In this document: piece after piece, positions 36,331 to 47,387 of the stretch
How positions within the stretch are numbered: the first letter of the stretch is position 1
Layout: every line of letters begins with the position of its first letter
Assembly: GCA_033060915.1 (NCBI GenBank)
Contig: CM065378.1
Span: 8,936,001-9,000,000, forward strand
DNA: 64,000 nt
From: Euryodendron excelsum
Lineage: Eukaryota; Streptophyta; Magnoliopsida; Ericales; Pentaphylacaceae
Direction: 5' to 3'
Notes under the pieces: model-generated
The model's database searches: none
What the model was told of the DNA's origin: nothing
The model's input: the letters and a program-made list of their open reading frames with translations, nothing else
Made by a program: the position numbers and the translations under genes

Positions 36331-37350
36331 GTGCACCAAATCATTTTGCCATTGGCCCATTACTGTGTCATATATATCAACTCTACAGTAATGCTTAATT
36401 AGATTGATTTTATTGTCTTTTTTGTCAAAACAAGGTCGAAAATCATCCATAGTGCTGATTGATTAATAGATACCCTTTCTGGACCCAAACTGGGTTGTAG
36501 GTTAAATACTCAAAGTCAAGCATGACGTGTTTTTTTTTTTGTTTTTTAGGATGTTCAAGCTTGACCGATTACTAAACTCCATGCACTATAAACTATTTAA
36601 ACTTCAAGATCACATCCACATGACCGTGCAAACTCTATGTATTACATAAATATTGGATGGCCATAAAGCGACCTGAGAATGAATCAAATTTAAAATTTTA
36701 TACTTAACATGAGAACTAACCGACTACTTAGCCATTTCTTGTGGTTCAAACACAATTACCTACTACTTATTTCTATGCATGCATGTAAAATTTATTCACA
36801 AGAAGGGTTACTATGTTGACATACTAATAAGGGTAATGTTATATAATCAAAAAAATTCATACAAAATTTCTCTATAGAATTACGTATTTGAATTTCACTT
36901 TAAGACAAATCACCCAACATGATAGTTTTTAATTTCAAAAATTATCATCGTCACATTATTTTATTGAGATTTTTTACAAATTTTTTCCTCAGAAATCAAA
37001 AGAAGAGCATTCTTGATTTTTCATTCACTATGAGAACCTGTGTGTGGACTGCGATTGGGCAGGTCATAAATTCATTTACTCATTGATGTCCTTCCCTGTT
37101 TTCAGGGCATCCATGAAACATGCTTGTTATTGCACCTGTCTTTCAAGCCCAAAAAAGAATTGTGGAGTTGTTTTAGGTCGAAGGCATCGTCCCATCTAAT
37201 TGGTCACTAAAACGAGTTGCACTCATGATAGGATCGGCATTTCTTTCTCCATGTCCTATTCAATGGCATGAACCAAGGAACAATTTTTATTTTTTGGCCC
37301 TCTTCCTCAAGTACCGATTATTGTTTATGTTTTCTTTTTACTCCTAACTC
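36331..37350. other. Gene-free intergenic stretch
   Basis: AT-rich sequence with no exon or promoter that I can support. A piece at about 36830-37010 resembles the AT-rich MITE family seen at 17865 and 30893. Confidence 0.4.
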
Positions 37351-37354
37351 CTAA

Positions 37355-37560
37355 GAGCCTGTTTGTAACTTAGGAGAGGGAGGAAAAGTGAAGAAAAAAA
37401 GAAAATGAAAGAAAATAGAAGGAAAAAAGGAAGAAATTTTTTAAAATTAATCTAATCTATTTCTCTCTCTTCTTTCCCTTCATTTTTTTTTTTAAACTAA
37501 ACAAGAAAATGATAGCAAACAATAGTTTTCTCAGCCCTTTTCCAAGTTCCAAACCGGTTG
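37355..37560. mobile_element. Purine/pyrimidine-rich MITE, copy 1
   Basis: The left end AGCCTGTTTGTAACTTAGGAG is mirrored by a right end whose complement reads ACCGGTTTGGAACTTGG. The left half is purine-rich and the right half pyrimidine-rich, so it folds on itself. The same ends recur at 38833-39090 and 46798-47018. Confidence 0.6.
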
Positions 37561-38830
37561 TAAATGTTTTTCGAAAAAGTAAAAACTAACAATTCTCATC
37601 AAGTTAAAGAATCAGAAGGTAAAAAAAAACCATCAGCTGGGCATTTTGAAAGTCATTTTCTAGCTTTTGAGGGCCAGAGAAAATAATTTTTTTCAAGAAG
37701 AAAGAAAACTACTTTAATTAAATGCTAACCAACATTAATGCTTCATTTGAGAACATTAATTTGATCAAATAAAATCCGTGCTTCTCGGCGGAAGAAAAGC
37801 ACTTTGGGCAGTGATTTATACTAACAAACTAACATTTTTTTTTTCTTTTGACAATAGTGTGTAAATAACAGAATGCCTATGAAGATAAAGAGAAAAAAGA
37901 GCACACCATCACGGATGCATCGGATTGAAGTATAGAATAACTTCTTCTTGCTCCTTTGGGATATACGGAGGTAGCAGCTAAACAAGAATAATCATGGGTA
38001 TCGCTTCATGTTAATTATCTTCACTCTCACCTTTTATTTCCCTTTCATGCTTGGTTGCCATAATTACTGTACATAAAAATGCTCTTGTGCTATAAGCTAT
38101 ATATATATTGATAATATAAATAAAAAAAACTTACATTCCCTGTACGACTTGAAGGAATTGATCTGACTTGGCAAGGTTAATAATATAGATTGTATAGCTT
38201 TGAACTTGCTGGAGAAATTCGGCTTGGGCAAGGGCAATGGGCCTAAAAGGGGCAACCATAATCGTGCAAAATCTGGTGAATTGAGAAAAAAAAAAAACGT
38301 CCCAAGCTGCAAAGTCGATCCGATCAAAACTTAGTCAAAATCCATGGTTTTGGGGGTTAAATTATTGTTTTTGCATTTTTTTTACCATTTTAGGAACTTT
38401 TGTTGTAACAAAAGAAATTTCTGAATTCATCTAGCTTTTGTCTAGAATGCTTTTTCAAGTTTCTAGTCTATAGATTTGGGTTTAACTCAAATTAATTATA
38501 TGCTATTTTTAGTATTTTTTATTTTCTTATTTTTTTTTTAAAATATGAATCCAGTTAGGATTAGAATTTGTTTTCCCTATAAATACAATATAAGGGTGCC
38601 TTCTCTCAACAGATTAATATATTTAGTTTCTATTGTTTAGAGAGAGTTCTCTTATTTTTATTGTTTTTGTGATCAATAGTTACCTACTTTTTTAATAATT
38701 TCGAAAAGAAATTCAACAGAATTGTGGAAGATATTTAACAAAGAAGTTCGTCTGGGTGTCCATGATCCTTCTTCTCTTGACCTTCAATATACCAGTACAA
38801 AGACAAAGAAGAATAATGAAGGATCAACTA
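37561..38830. other. Gene-free intergenic stretch
   Basis: AT-rich sequence with poly-T and poly-A runs. A 76-codon minus-strand frame near 38100-38330 has no recognisable domain. Nothing further is supportable. Confidence 0.4.
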
Positions 38831-38832
38831 AT

Positions 38833-39090
38833 AGCTTGTTTGGAACTTAGGAGAGGAAAGGGAAGGGAAAGAAAAAAAATTTCTTTTCCTTATTTGATTC
38901 TACTTAATAGAAAAGAGAAAGAAAAGAGAAGAAAAAAGAGTGAGAAAAGCAAACACGCTCTCTCTTTTTATCTCTCTTTTTATTTTTTCTTTTTTTTTTT
39001 TTTAATTAAATCAAATAGAAAAAAAATTAATTTTGCTTCATTTTTTTTTTTCTCTCCTTCCCTCACCTCCCAAGCTTCAAACAGGTTGTA
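38833..39090. mobile_element. Purine/pyrimidine-rich MITE, copy 2
   Basis: Left end AGCTTGTTTGGAACTTAGGA; the complement of the right end reads ACCTGTTTGAAGCTTGGGAG. It has the same purine-then-pyrimidine design as copies 1 and 3. The 111-codon Lys-rich frame across it is a by-product. Confidence 0.65.
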
Positions 39091-39318
39091 AAAGAATTTT
39101 ATTGACCTTCAATATACAAGTACGAAGACAAGTAGTTTTGATTGTTTGATATAACAAAACAGCCTAAGATAAGGTTTTGTTTTACATTACGCCTACTACA
39201 GAAGCCCAACTTTGTGGGAAATACTGAAGTTTGTCTGGTTGTCGAAGAAACTTATTTCCATTTTTTTTTTTTTTTTGGTTACAAGTAACACTACAAGAAA
39301 TAATTATTTAAGGTGACT

Positions 39319-39696
39319 GTCACACCTTGTCAGTATGATGATGTAGTGTGATATTCTATTTAAATTGTAACATGTGTATAATTTTTTATACGACGAAAAT
39401 TTAAAATTTAAAATACCACCATACATATAGGATAATATTTATAATATCTCAAAAAGTGGTGTCTCTCTCCATATATGGCATTACATGAATAAACTATCAC
39501 ATTATTTCATCATGTCTATGTGGTGTGACTTATTCATGTAATGCTATGTGTGGATAAAAATAATACTTTTTGAGATATTATAAATATTATTTTACATATA
39601 CAGTGGCATTTTAAATTTAAAATTTCTGCTATGTAACAAATTATGTACATGTTACGATTTAAATAAATGTCATACCACATCGTCAATGTCACACAC
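39319..39696. mobile_element. Long palindromic (foldback) element
   Basis: Nearly the whole 380 bp is one inverted repeat. The left arm (about 39340-39450, with TTTAAAATTTAAAATACCA and ATATTTATAATATCTC) is mirrored by the right arm (about 39565-39690). The central part (ATGGCATTACATGAATAA / TTATTCATGTAATGCTAT) is also paired. No clear target duplication was found. It is a MITE or an inverted duplication and could form a long hairpin RNA if transcribed. Confidence 0.65.
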
Positions 39697-40859
39697 GTCA
39701 GCACGCCCTGGATATTTACTCCCAAGGCAGGGCCTTTAGAGCCAACAATTACCAAGCTGTTAGTCAAGCTTTCTACATTCTTGGTCTTCCCCAACAATTA
39801 CCATGTGTATTCCTCTCAATCCCTACAATCTTGTCATAAATATCCTCAAGTAACCACCCTGTACACAACGTGTCATGTCCTCAAGATTCACCTTAGTCAT
39901 TTCAAGTATGGACGCACTTATTAGAGCATGGTTGCTGCTTAATTGTATGATTTCTTTTTTCCCTATCAACGAATTCCTTCCTGCTGCTCTGAACAAAAAA
40001 AAAAAGCAGGGAAGACTTCAATTTTCTTTTATTTCTTAACATTTTGGTACAAGAAGCAAAATCTCGTCTTCATTAGAAGAAAATTTCATTCTGCGAGAAG
40101 TTAGAAAGAGTCAAATCAAATGAAAGCTTCGCAATCAAACTGGAAAAGAAATGAGAAGTTGTTTAATTTATACTTTTGCGACTATAAAATTCATATAGAA
40201 TTTTTATACAAAATGATGTAATTAAATAAGAGTTTTTCACTCCAAAACAAAATATTCACTGTGACGGATTTTTAACAATAAAAATGTTATTGTCAGATTA
40301 TTCACGATCTGGTGGAACTTTTTTGGACGAATAGCATTTTCCTCGCGCCTAGAAATGAAAAATACAAGAGCATTTTTCTATCAGGCCACTAGTAACTTGA
40401 TCTGCTTCAAATTCCATTAACGTTCCAAATAATAAATTCAAACTCGAGAGGGATAAGAATATATAAGGAGAAGTTGGACTGTTGTTAAAGAAAGACAGCT
40501 AAGAGTCTGAGTTGATTTAGGGTGTTACTTACCCAGAATGAACCTCAGAATGATGTGTGTTTAATTCTTATGTATAGGTCCACCCTCATGGTTCTGTACT
40601 GGAAAATTTTATTGTGAGTTGACTGCTTAGGATACCAGATTGTGATTTTAGAAGAACAACCTCTTTCAACTCTACATATATCTGTTTGCAACCATCCATT
40701 GAAGATCTCAAATTAGATTTTCCAATGTCATTAGAACAGATGTGCAATATCCTATAACAATGGCCAAATTTGATGTCTTCCTCGTGTAGCACGCAACCTT
40801 TCTGATCCGATAGTTTAGAATTCCAAACCTCATTTTGCAGGTTCAATTTCAAATACTAT

Positions 40860-41660
40860 AGTAAATTTAACCTTTTTTTTCTATTATTTGTTTGGGTTAG
40901 TGTTGTTCTAAAGTAATCAATTCAATTATCATTGTCAATTTATTGAACCATCCTATTCATTAATCTAGAGATTTAGAAATAAGCAACACCGCGTTAATCA
41001 TATACAGCGATTACGAAACAGAAATTTCCAGGCAAATGCAACATAACATGTTAACGATTTCCTAGCAAATGCACTATAGACTTATCAAAGTTTTGACAAT
41101 ATAGTAATCTGCCTTTAAAAGGACCAACACATATATGTACACCAAAGTTTTGCTGGTTCAAGTTCAAACTCTATAGTCAATTTATTGAACCATCATATTT
41201 ATTAATTTAGAGATTTAGATATAAGATAAGCATAACCGCGCTAATCATATGCATTAATGCCACATAATTTCCAGGCAAATGCACCATAGACATGTTAAAG
41301 CTTTGACAAAGTTTAACAGATTCAAATTCAAATTCTATAGTCAATTTCTTGAACCTATTTTTTATTTATTTGGGTTAGTGACAACTTAGTGTGGTTCTGA
41401 AGTAATGAGTTCAAATAACTTAGTCAATCTCTTGAACCATCCTATTCATTAACTTAGAGATAAGATCATAAGCTGCACCCTGCTAATCGTGTTTAATGAT
41501 TACATAGTAACACACAATTTCCAAGCAAATGTACCATGGCATGCTAAAGCTTTGACAATCCAGTTAGAAGCTGTCTTATATAAGGACCAACATATGTATG
41601 TCTATACATATGAAATATATGAATACATATCCAGTGTATGTCCACATATATACCAAAGTT
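40860..41660. repeat. Three tandem imperfect repeats forming the promoter region of the PCR-type gene
   Basis: Three consecutive imperfect copies (about 40860-41153, 41154-41325 and 41326-41655) share the same landmarks in order: TTTGGGTTAGTG (first and third), GTCAATTTATTGAACCATC, TTAGAGATTTAGATA-like, CGCGTTAATCAT-like, TTTCCAGGCAAATGCA and GCTTTGACAA. The first copy also has a TATA-like TTTAAAAGGACCAACA where the third has the gene's real TATATAAGGACCAACA. Confidence 0.7.
41577..41583 (+). promoter_or_regulatory. TATA box of the PCR-type gene
   Basis: TATATAA about 145 bp upstream of the start codon at 41726. It lies in the third promoter repeat. Confidence 0.6.
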
Positions 41661-41725
41661 TAGCAGTCGGACTAAACAAGAAAAATCTCCATCATCCTCT
41701 AATCCACACTTTATTTCCCACAACA

Positions 41726-43867
41726 ATGTCTCAAAACAGCACTTACACCGCCAACCCAAAATCTTCTGCACCTGAAGGCCAGTGGACCACCGGTCTCTAC
41801 GATTGCTGTGATGATCCCTCTAATTGTAACTGTCTCATTTTTTTTTCTTTTGCCTTTCCATTCATTTAAAAACTTTTCAATCCTTAAATTTTTTTTTAGT
41901 TGTTGTTGTTAATGACTTGAAATCTTTGATGTGCTTTGAAGGTTTCATCACTTGTTGCTTTCCATGTATCACCATGGGGCGGATCGCCGAGATAATTGAT
42001 AAAGGCTCTACATGTAAGAAACAACACTTAATTGGTCTATTGCTATAAACATTGGTAGATTAACTGCACTAATGAACTCTTTATGGTCCATTTTTATATC
42101 ATGTTTAAGTTCAGCATATCACTAGAGTTGAATGACAGAGATGGTGATGGTAAATAGAGTTCCCAAAATGCCAACTCTATTGCCAAAGCAGCAGTGGTTT
42201 CACCAAAACAACCACTACTTTGATTAGTTGCACATTGTGCCCTAATTTATTGTGCAATAATTGTTTTTAGAAGTCAAAGTTAGCTTTACAATAGCCATGG
42301 CCTTCTCAAAAAAGTTTAAGCGTAATGCGATATATAAAATCACAAAATTTATGTAGTTATAGAAAAAAATGTGATTGAATAAGAGTATTTTATTATAACC
42401 TATAAAACTCATAATGATAATTCTTACAAAAATGATATTTCTGGTGAATTTTCGGAAAGACTATTGTTTCCTGAAGTTTAAATTAGACGGGTTATAATTT
42501 TCAGACCAAATCTGGTCTACATGCATGTAAGATAGGTTACTTGTGTTTTTTTGTTTGGCTAACTAGGTGTCCAGGTGAGCTTGCGTGCACCTGGACTAAT
42601 CTTAGGGTCTGTACAGTCTTTCCGTCCCACACAAACTGAATAATTACTAGGCCAAAGACTTTGAGCCGAGATGGGCTCAAAAAATTTGATAACACCTAAA
42701 AGGTTTTAAATTTGAGATCTTGAAAAGAACAGACCCTCAAACCCTGAGCCTTGACCATTGGACCAACCCCTTGATAACCCTGGAATAACCAATATTTCTC
42801 TTTGGGAATTTTGAGGCCAAGTTAAATATTATTTTGTCAGCATATGATCTAACAGTTCAATGCTTGTTTTCATTGTTGGAATGCCATTAACCTTGCATTA
42901 ATGCTCCTGTGTTGTTGCAACTTTAACTTGCCTGTGCAGCTTGTGTTGTTGCTGGCCTCATCTACTGTGCTCTCAACCCTAAATGCTTTGGAAAGTTGTA
43001 TGCATATTCATACAGATCCAAACTGCGTGCACTTTTTTCTTTACCAGAGGCTCCATATTCTGATGCCTTTGTCCATTGTTGTTGCTGTCTTTGTGCTCTT
43101 ACGCAAGAGTACAGGGAACTCAAGAATCGCGGCGTTGATCCCTCCATCGGTGAGCATATCCTCACTCCCCTCTGTTAGAGTGGCTACACATGCATCAAAT
43201 AAAAAAAAAATTATATACAGTCTCATTTTTTAATTATTTTTTTCGTGAATGGGTAATCCGTGAATATATTATCGTGAATCTACAGTAGTGAAAATATGAC
43301 TTCACATATCATTGGAATTCACATATATAGTGGAGCTCAGGCTCAGTTAATTACTTGCTAGTGATCTCATTCTTGATACTCGTGAGTACCAACTGCTATC
43401 ACTCTGATTCAACATTTATATCAGAGCATGCATCAAATACACGAGAAAATATTCATTACAACCGTTGTAGCATGTCATTGTGGTGATATGGTATAACGGG
43501 TTAATAATATACAGCCAAACAAGTACGTTAGATTCTAATAATTTGAATATCATCTTTCAAACTCAACACTCTTAATGATTAAGATTTACATGATTATATA
43601 ACTCAAATTTATTGACCCTTATACTATATAAGTATGATGACGTAGTATCACAATTTTATCAAATATTTACTCTAAATACACAGTGAAAAAGTTATTAGGA
43701 AATAGTACCCTAGTGCTACAATTTTTTTTTCCGAAACTAATAATATCATGTGGTGGTTAATTTGGTGATTGATGTACTAAATAGGTTGGGAAGCCAATGT
43801 TGAGAAGTGGAAAGGGGAAGGAGTTACTATCATGCCTCCAAATGTTGCACCAGGGATGTCTCGTTAG
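41726..43867 (+). CDS. PLAC8 / PLANT CADMIUM RESISTANCE (PCR)-type membrane protein, four exons
   Basis: Exons 41726-41825, 41942-42013, 42940-43149 and 43785-43867 (stop TAG 43865-43867) join in phase with GT-AG introns to give 154 residues, the usual PCR length. N-terminal GQWTTGLYDCCDD-type motif (residues about 18-30) is followed by the cysteine signature C34-FIT-CC-FPC (34-42). A hydrophobic segment follows (about 59-69, SCVVAGLIYCAL). A second cysteine cluster, CCCCLC, lies at 104-109 ahead of the family QEYRELKNRG. Known relatives are plasma-membrane proteins that form oligomers and affect cadmium or zinc efflux or organ size; which role applies here cannot be told. The second cluster reads CCCCLCA, lacking the cysteine of the usual CxC-P-C ending. 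No lesion is seen. A CT tract follows the stop. Confidence 0.92.
42300..42490. mobile_element. Possible AT-rich MITE within intron 2 of the PCR-type gene
   Basis: AT-rich sequence with TTTATTATAACCTATAAAACTC resembles the short AT-rich MITE family elsewhere in the window. Boundaries are not determined. Confidence 0.3.
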
Positions 43868-43887
43868 GCCTGCAGCTTCCCCGCCTG

Positions 43888-43889
<2 letters not shown>

Positions 43890-43928
<39 letters not shown>
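43890..43928. repeat. (CT)n microsatellite in the presumed 3' UTR of the PCR-type gene
   Basis: Perfect CT run of about 39 bp, starting 23 bp after the stop codon and therefore probably transcribed. Confidence 0.9.
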
Positions 43929-43929
<1 letters not shown>

Positions 43930-45780
43930 GATTTCTCTCCATCCGGGTCATGTGTGATTATTTGTTTTGTAACACCTTGTTTGATTTGCCGATTGTGCTT
44001 GATTTGGTATGTTCTGCCATGAGTTTGCGTGTTACAACACTCCTCTCAGCAAAATTTATCGTTAATACGTCTAATGTTCTGTGTGTATTCTGTCATGGGT
44101 TTATATGTAATATTACAATAATCTTCTCAGTAATTTTTATCGTTATTATGCCCAATCTTCTCAGCAAATTATCGTTATTATGTCCAATGTTCTGCTCTGG
44201 GTGGGTGCGTATAAACGATTGTTACCATCTACAAGGCTGTGAAACCAACCAAGTGAAATTAAACAAATTTAGGTTATTTAAGCTTGGCTTGATTAAAACT
44301 TGTGCATTTAGCTCAAAAGTTAAATAAATTTAAACACATTTTGAAACTCATTAAATTTTTAAGCTAAGCTTGAATGACTCACTACTCCGCTCAGATCAAT
44401 TCGTTTATAATTCTAAGATTCTCACCATGCATTTAGACCCATAGTCTAATGAAGCCATGCTTAAAAGAAAAGAGAAGAAAAACATTATCAGAGCATATCT
44501 TCCAACCAATGGAAGTTTAGACCCATAATCTAATCCAAAGAACGTCTCTTGGTTAGTGAAATCAATTGAGAGTACACAAAGAGGACAAATACCCCGTAAA
44601 ACATATATAGGTGAGCTTTCCTTGAACTTGACCTAATAAAGGACCCTCCGGGCCTCCGCACAAAGCGTTGATCTAATCCTTTTATGCATAATTGAATTTC
44701 TCTCACTGCAAACATGGGTGGGGTTGCTTGTTGATTGTTTGACAAGAGAAAGCTTTCAACTTATAAATACATTCTCGTTGCAGATTCCCATCAAACTCTC
44801 GGATTTTACCACCCCCATGTAATAAGTATGTTCCGAGGTAAGAGCAAGATGATTAAAATATCTGCAATTTACATGGTGTCAGTACAAGAAGTGATCTTGT
44901 TTTTGTGTAATTAGTATTTTCAATATTTACAAAAAAAAAAATGAATTAGTATTTTCAAACAATTAATTCAAGAAAATGATTGGTTTGAAAATGTAGTGAG
45001 AATGCCTATGGTGCCGCGAAAGCACTCACAGATTAATTGTAGTTGTCACTTGTAACTACTTAAATTTAGTTACTGCTCAATATAATAACAATTGCAAAAT
45101 ATCATGATTTTATTAATAACAAATTATTTTTTTTAATACAAATTACGGATCACACTTGTGGTACCTGTATCTCACATTTATAATAACCAACTGTTCTTTC
45201 ACCAAATCATTTCAATTTTTTCAAAAATTTTCATTCAATAATAAGATATTTTTGGTTTTGTGATCCAAGGTTGAGATTGCACAGGTATCTAAAACCTCTC
45301 ACAGAGCTCTAGAAAGTCCAAAGGTCAAGAGCTGCCAATTGATGGGTGGGTCAGATTGTGACGGCCGGACGCTCCAAATATTGGCACAGGTTTCATGATT
45401 TTCGTGTCAAACTGATTAGTCAAACTTATCTAGTTCTTCACTGGCAAATTTGATACCCATAGTTGATGTTTATTGTATGGTTCAAGGGCAAAAACAAAAA
45501 CCTATTCTATATATAATCAAGCCAAATAGGACCTAAGTTGACAATGCTGATTGACACACCAGCAGCGACATACACCTGAACAAAACCCATCTGTAACTTA
45601 CCCACCAAAGGGTAGAGCCAAACTAGAAGTAAAAATTAATAGAGAAATTAATATACAACCATGCAGTAACGTACAAAACTAGACATATCCTTTGTATTTG
45701 GATCCATTTGGAGACCTCTCTCTCCACACTAGCTTCCATGGATCTAGAAACATTGACCCCAATCAAAGTACCTTCTTCGG
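43930..45780. other. Intergenic stretch, no gene seen
   Basis: AT-rich sequence with no recognisable exon. Frames of 60-176 codons here are driven by the CT tract or are short and featureless. Confidence 0.45.
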
Positions 45781-45790
45781 GTGGCTCCTC

Positions 45791-45800
45791 TATATAAAAA
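45791..45800 (+). promoter_or_regulatory. TATA box of the 153-residue gene
   Basis: TATATAAAAA 65 bp upstream of the ATG at 45856. It implies a short 5' UTR of roughly 30 bp. Confidence 0.6.
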
Positions 45801-45855
45801 ATAATCCCAAAGCTTGTTATGATCATCACAAAAAAAACCCAATATCTTCAGGTTC

Positions 45856-46405
45856 ATGGCTTCAAGCTCTGTTATGGAATTCAATTACAGTTTTCAGCCA
45901 CAAATGGACATGAAAACAGACCCAAATCTTGAAATAATAGGCAACGGGGACGGCGATGTTTTCTACGCAGAGCTCAGAAGGCAAATTTTGCTTTTGACAG
46001 CAGAAGAAGATGAGGAGGAGGAGGATGACAATGGAGACTTTCGTGAAAACAAACGTTCAATCTCTGCAAGGGGTGAGAAACGAGGCTTGGGCTCTGGTTG
46101 CTCGGCTGCACTGCTGCCCCGAAGCAATTATGGTTGGCTGGAGAATGAGGAGGCAAATACAGTACCGACCTGGCTTGTGAACTTGTGGAGAAAGGGCAAT
46201 GGAACTGGAGTGTTTATACCTCATATTGTCAAATCCAGAAGACGGCATAAGCCGAGTAAGTGCTTCATTCCATAATGATTTTGCTAGCTTCCTATATTCT
46301 CAACTTCCATTAACTGAATGTATGCCTGAATGATGGTTTGCAGGAGGGAGGAACAATGACAGAGGAAGAATATACAAGCCAGTGACAAACAAGAATTCCG
46401 AATGA
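45856..46405 (+). CDS. Uncharacterised plant protein, two exons, 153 residues
   Basis: Exon 1 is 45856-46255 and exon 2 is 46344-46405 (TGA 46403-46405). The donor CCGA|GTAAG and acceptor TTTGCAG give an in-phase join. Residues 1-49 include FYAELRRQILLLTAEE. Residues 50-58 are almost purely acidic. A Trp-containing patch (WLENEE about 94-99, TWLVNLWRKG about 105-114) precedes the core GTGVFIPHIV (116-125), and the C-terminus is strongly basic (KSRRRHKPRGRNNDRGR). The GTGVFIP motif followed by a basic tail is, as I remember it, shared by a small set of unnamed plant proteins, but I cannot give a function. Acid block plus basic tail suggests a nuclear or nucleic-acid-associated protein; that is inference. 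A TATA box lies 65 bp upstream. No lesion. Confidence 0.82.
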
Positions 46406-46797
46406 CATAGATGTGAAATTGTTCCTTGTAGACTTGAAACGTCAATACATAGCACTGATACAAAACATATAGAGAAAATCCAATGGAAATAACACAACAC
46501 AGATTATTATTTGCTATTCTGTGCTTTTGTAAAACACACCCTGAGTAACAGTTACACAGATTTTGCGGATGGGTTCTATGCAAATTTTTTTTTTTTGTTG
46601 CAACGGAAAGCAAGGGTTCCATGCAATGACTCACAATAACAGTCCATCAAACCTAGAATGTAATTTGACAATCACCAAGAAATGTTTACAACTGATGTAT
46701 TTGGATTTGCATTTGAAATCAATGGTATTGCTCGAAATATGAAAATTCAAAGGGGCAGATGATGCCATGCACTAATTATATTTTTGAAGCTTCACAA

Positions 46798-47018
46798 GCT
46801 GTTTGGATCTTGGCGGAGAGGAGGGAAGGGAAGGAAAAGGAAAAAGAAAAATATTTTTCTTTCTCCGTTTGATTTTGCATAAAAATGAAAGGAAAAAAAA
46901 GAGAGCGAAAGAGTGATTTAAAATTTTCCCTCCCTTTTTCCTTCTTTCTCTCTCTTAGGTAAAATCAAACAAGGGAGGAAAAAGAGAGGGACCCCTCCCC
47001 AAGTTCCAAACAGGCTCT
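46798..47018. mobile_element. Purine/pyrimidine-rich MITE, copy 3
   Basis: Left end AGCTGTTTGGATCTTGGCGG; complement of the right end AGCCTGTTTGGAACTTGGGG. The purine-rich then pyrimidine-rich halves match copies at 37355 and 38833. It lies between the convergent 153-residue gene and the bZIP gene. Confidence 0.65.
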
Positions 47019-47387
47019 TAGTAACATCCAAATATGGTTGATATTGCATTAGGAGGCTATTCTATTTCTCAAACGTATCAGTCAATGTAGGACATGCATG
47101 CCTTCACTACGACATGGAATTAAAAAGTTAATACAAGGGACTGCTCGAAACTACCCACTAGTATGCCTCTGGTTACTTCTCAGACACCATAATGTTTCTT
47201 CAAGACGTGATGCAGATCTTACCTATACAAACTAGCAAATCATGACAGCAGCCAAGGAAACCAAGGGTTATCTTGCCACAGTCCCCATGCTGGTTCACCA
47301 TCTTCATAGTGCATTTGCTTTCACTGGTTTCTAATAGAGGTGAAATAGCTGATTGATTCACCAGCAATTTGGGGGGAAAGACTTATC

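Noticed and set aside
43797..44327. 176-codon plus-strand frame
   Set aside because: It overlaps the last exon of the PCR-type gene in another frame and is kept open by the CT tract.
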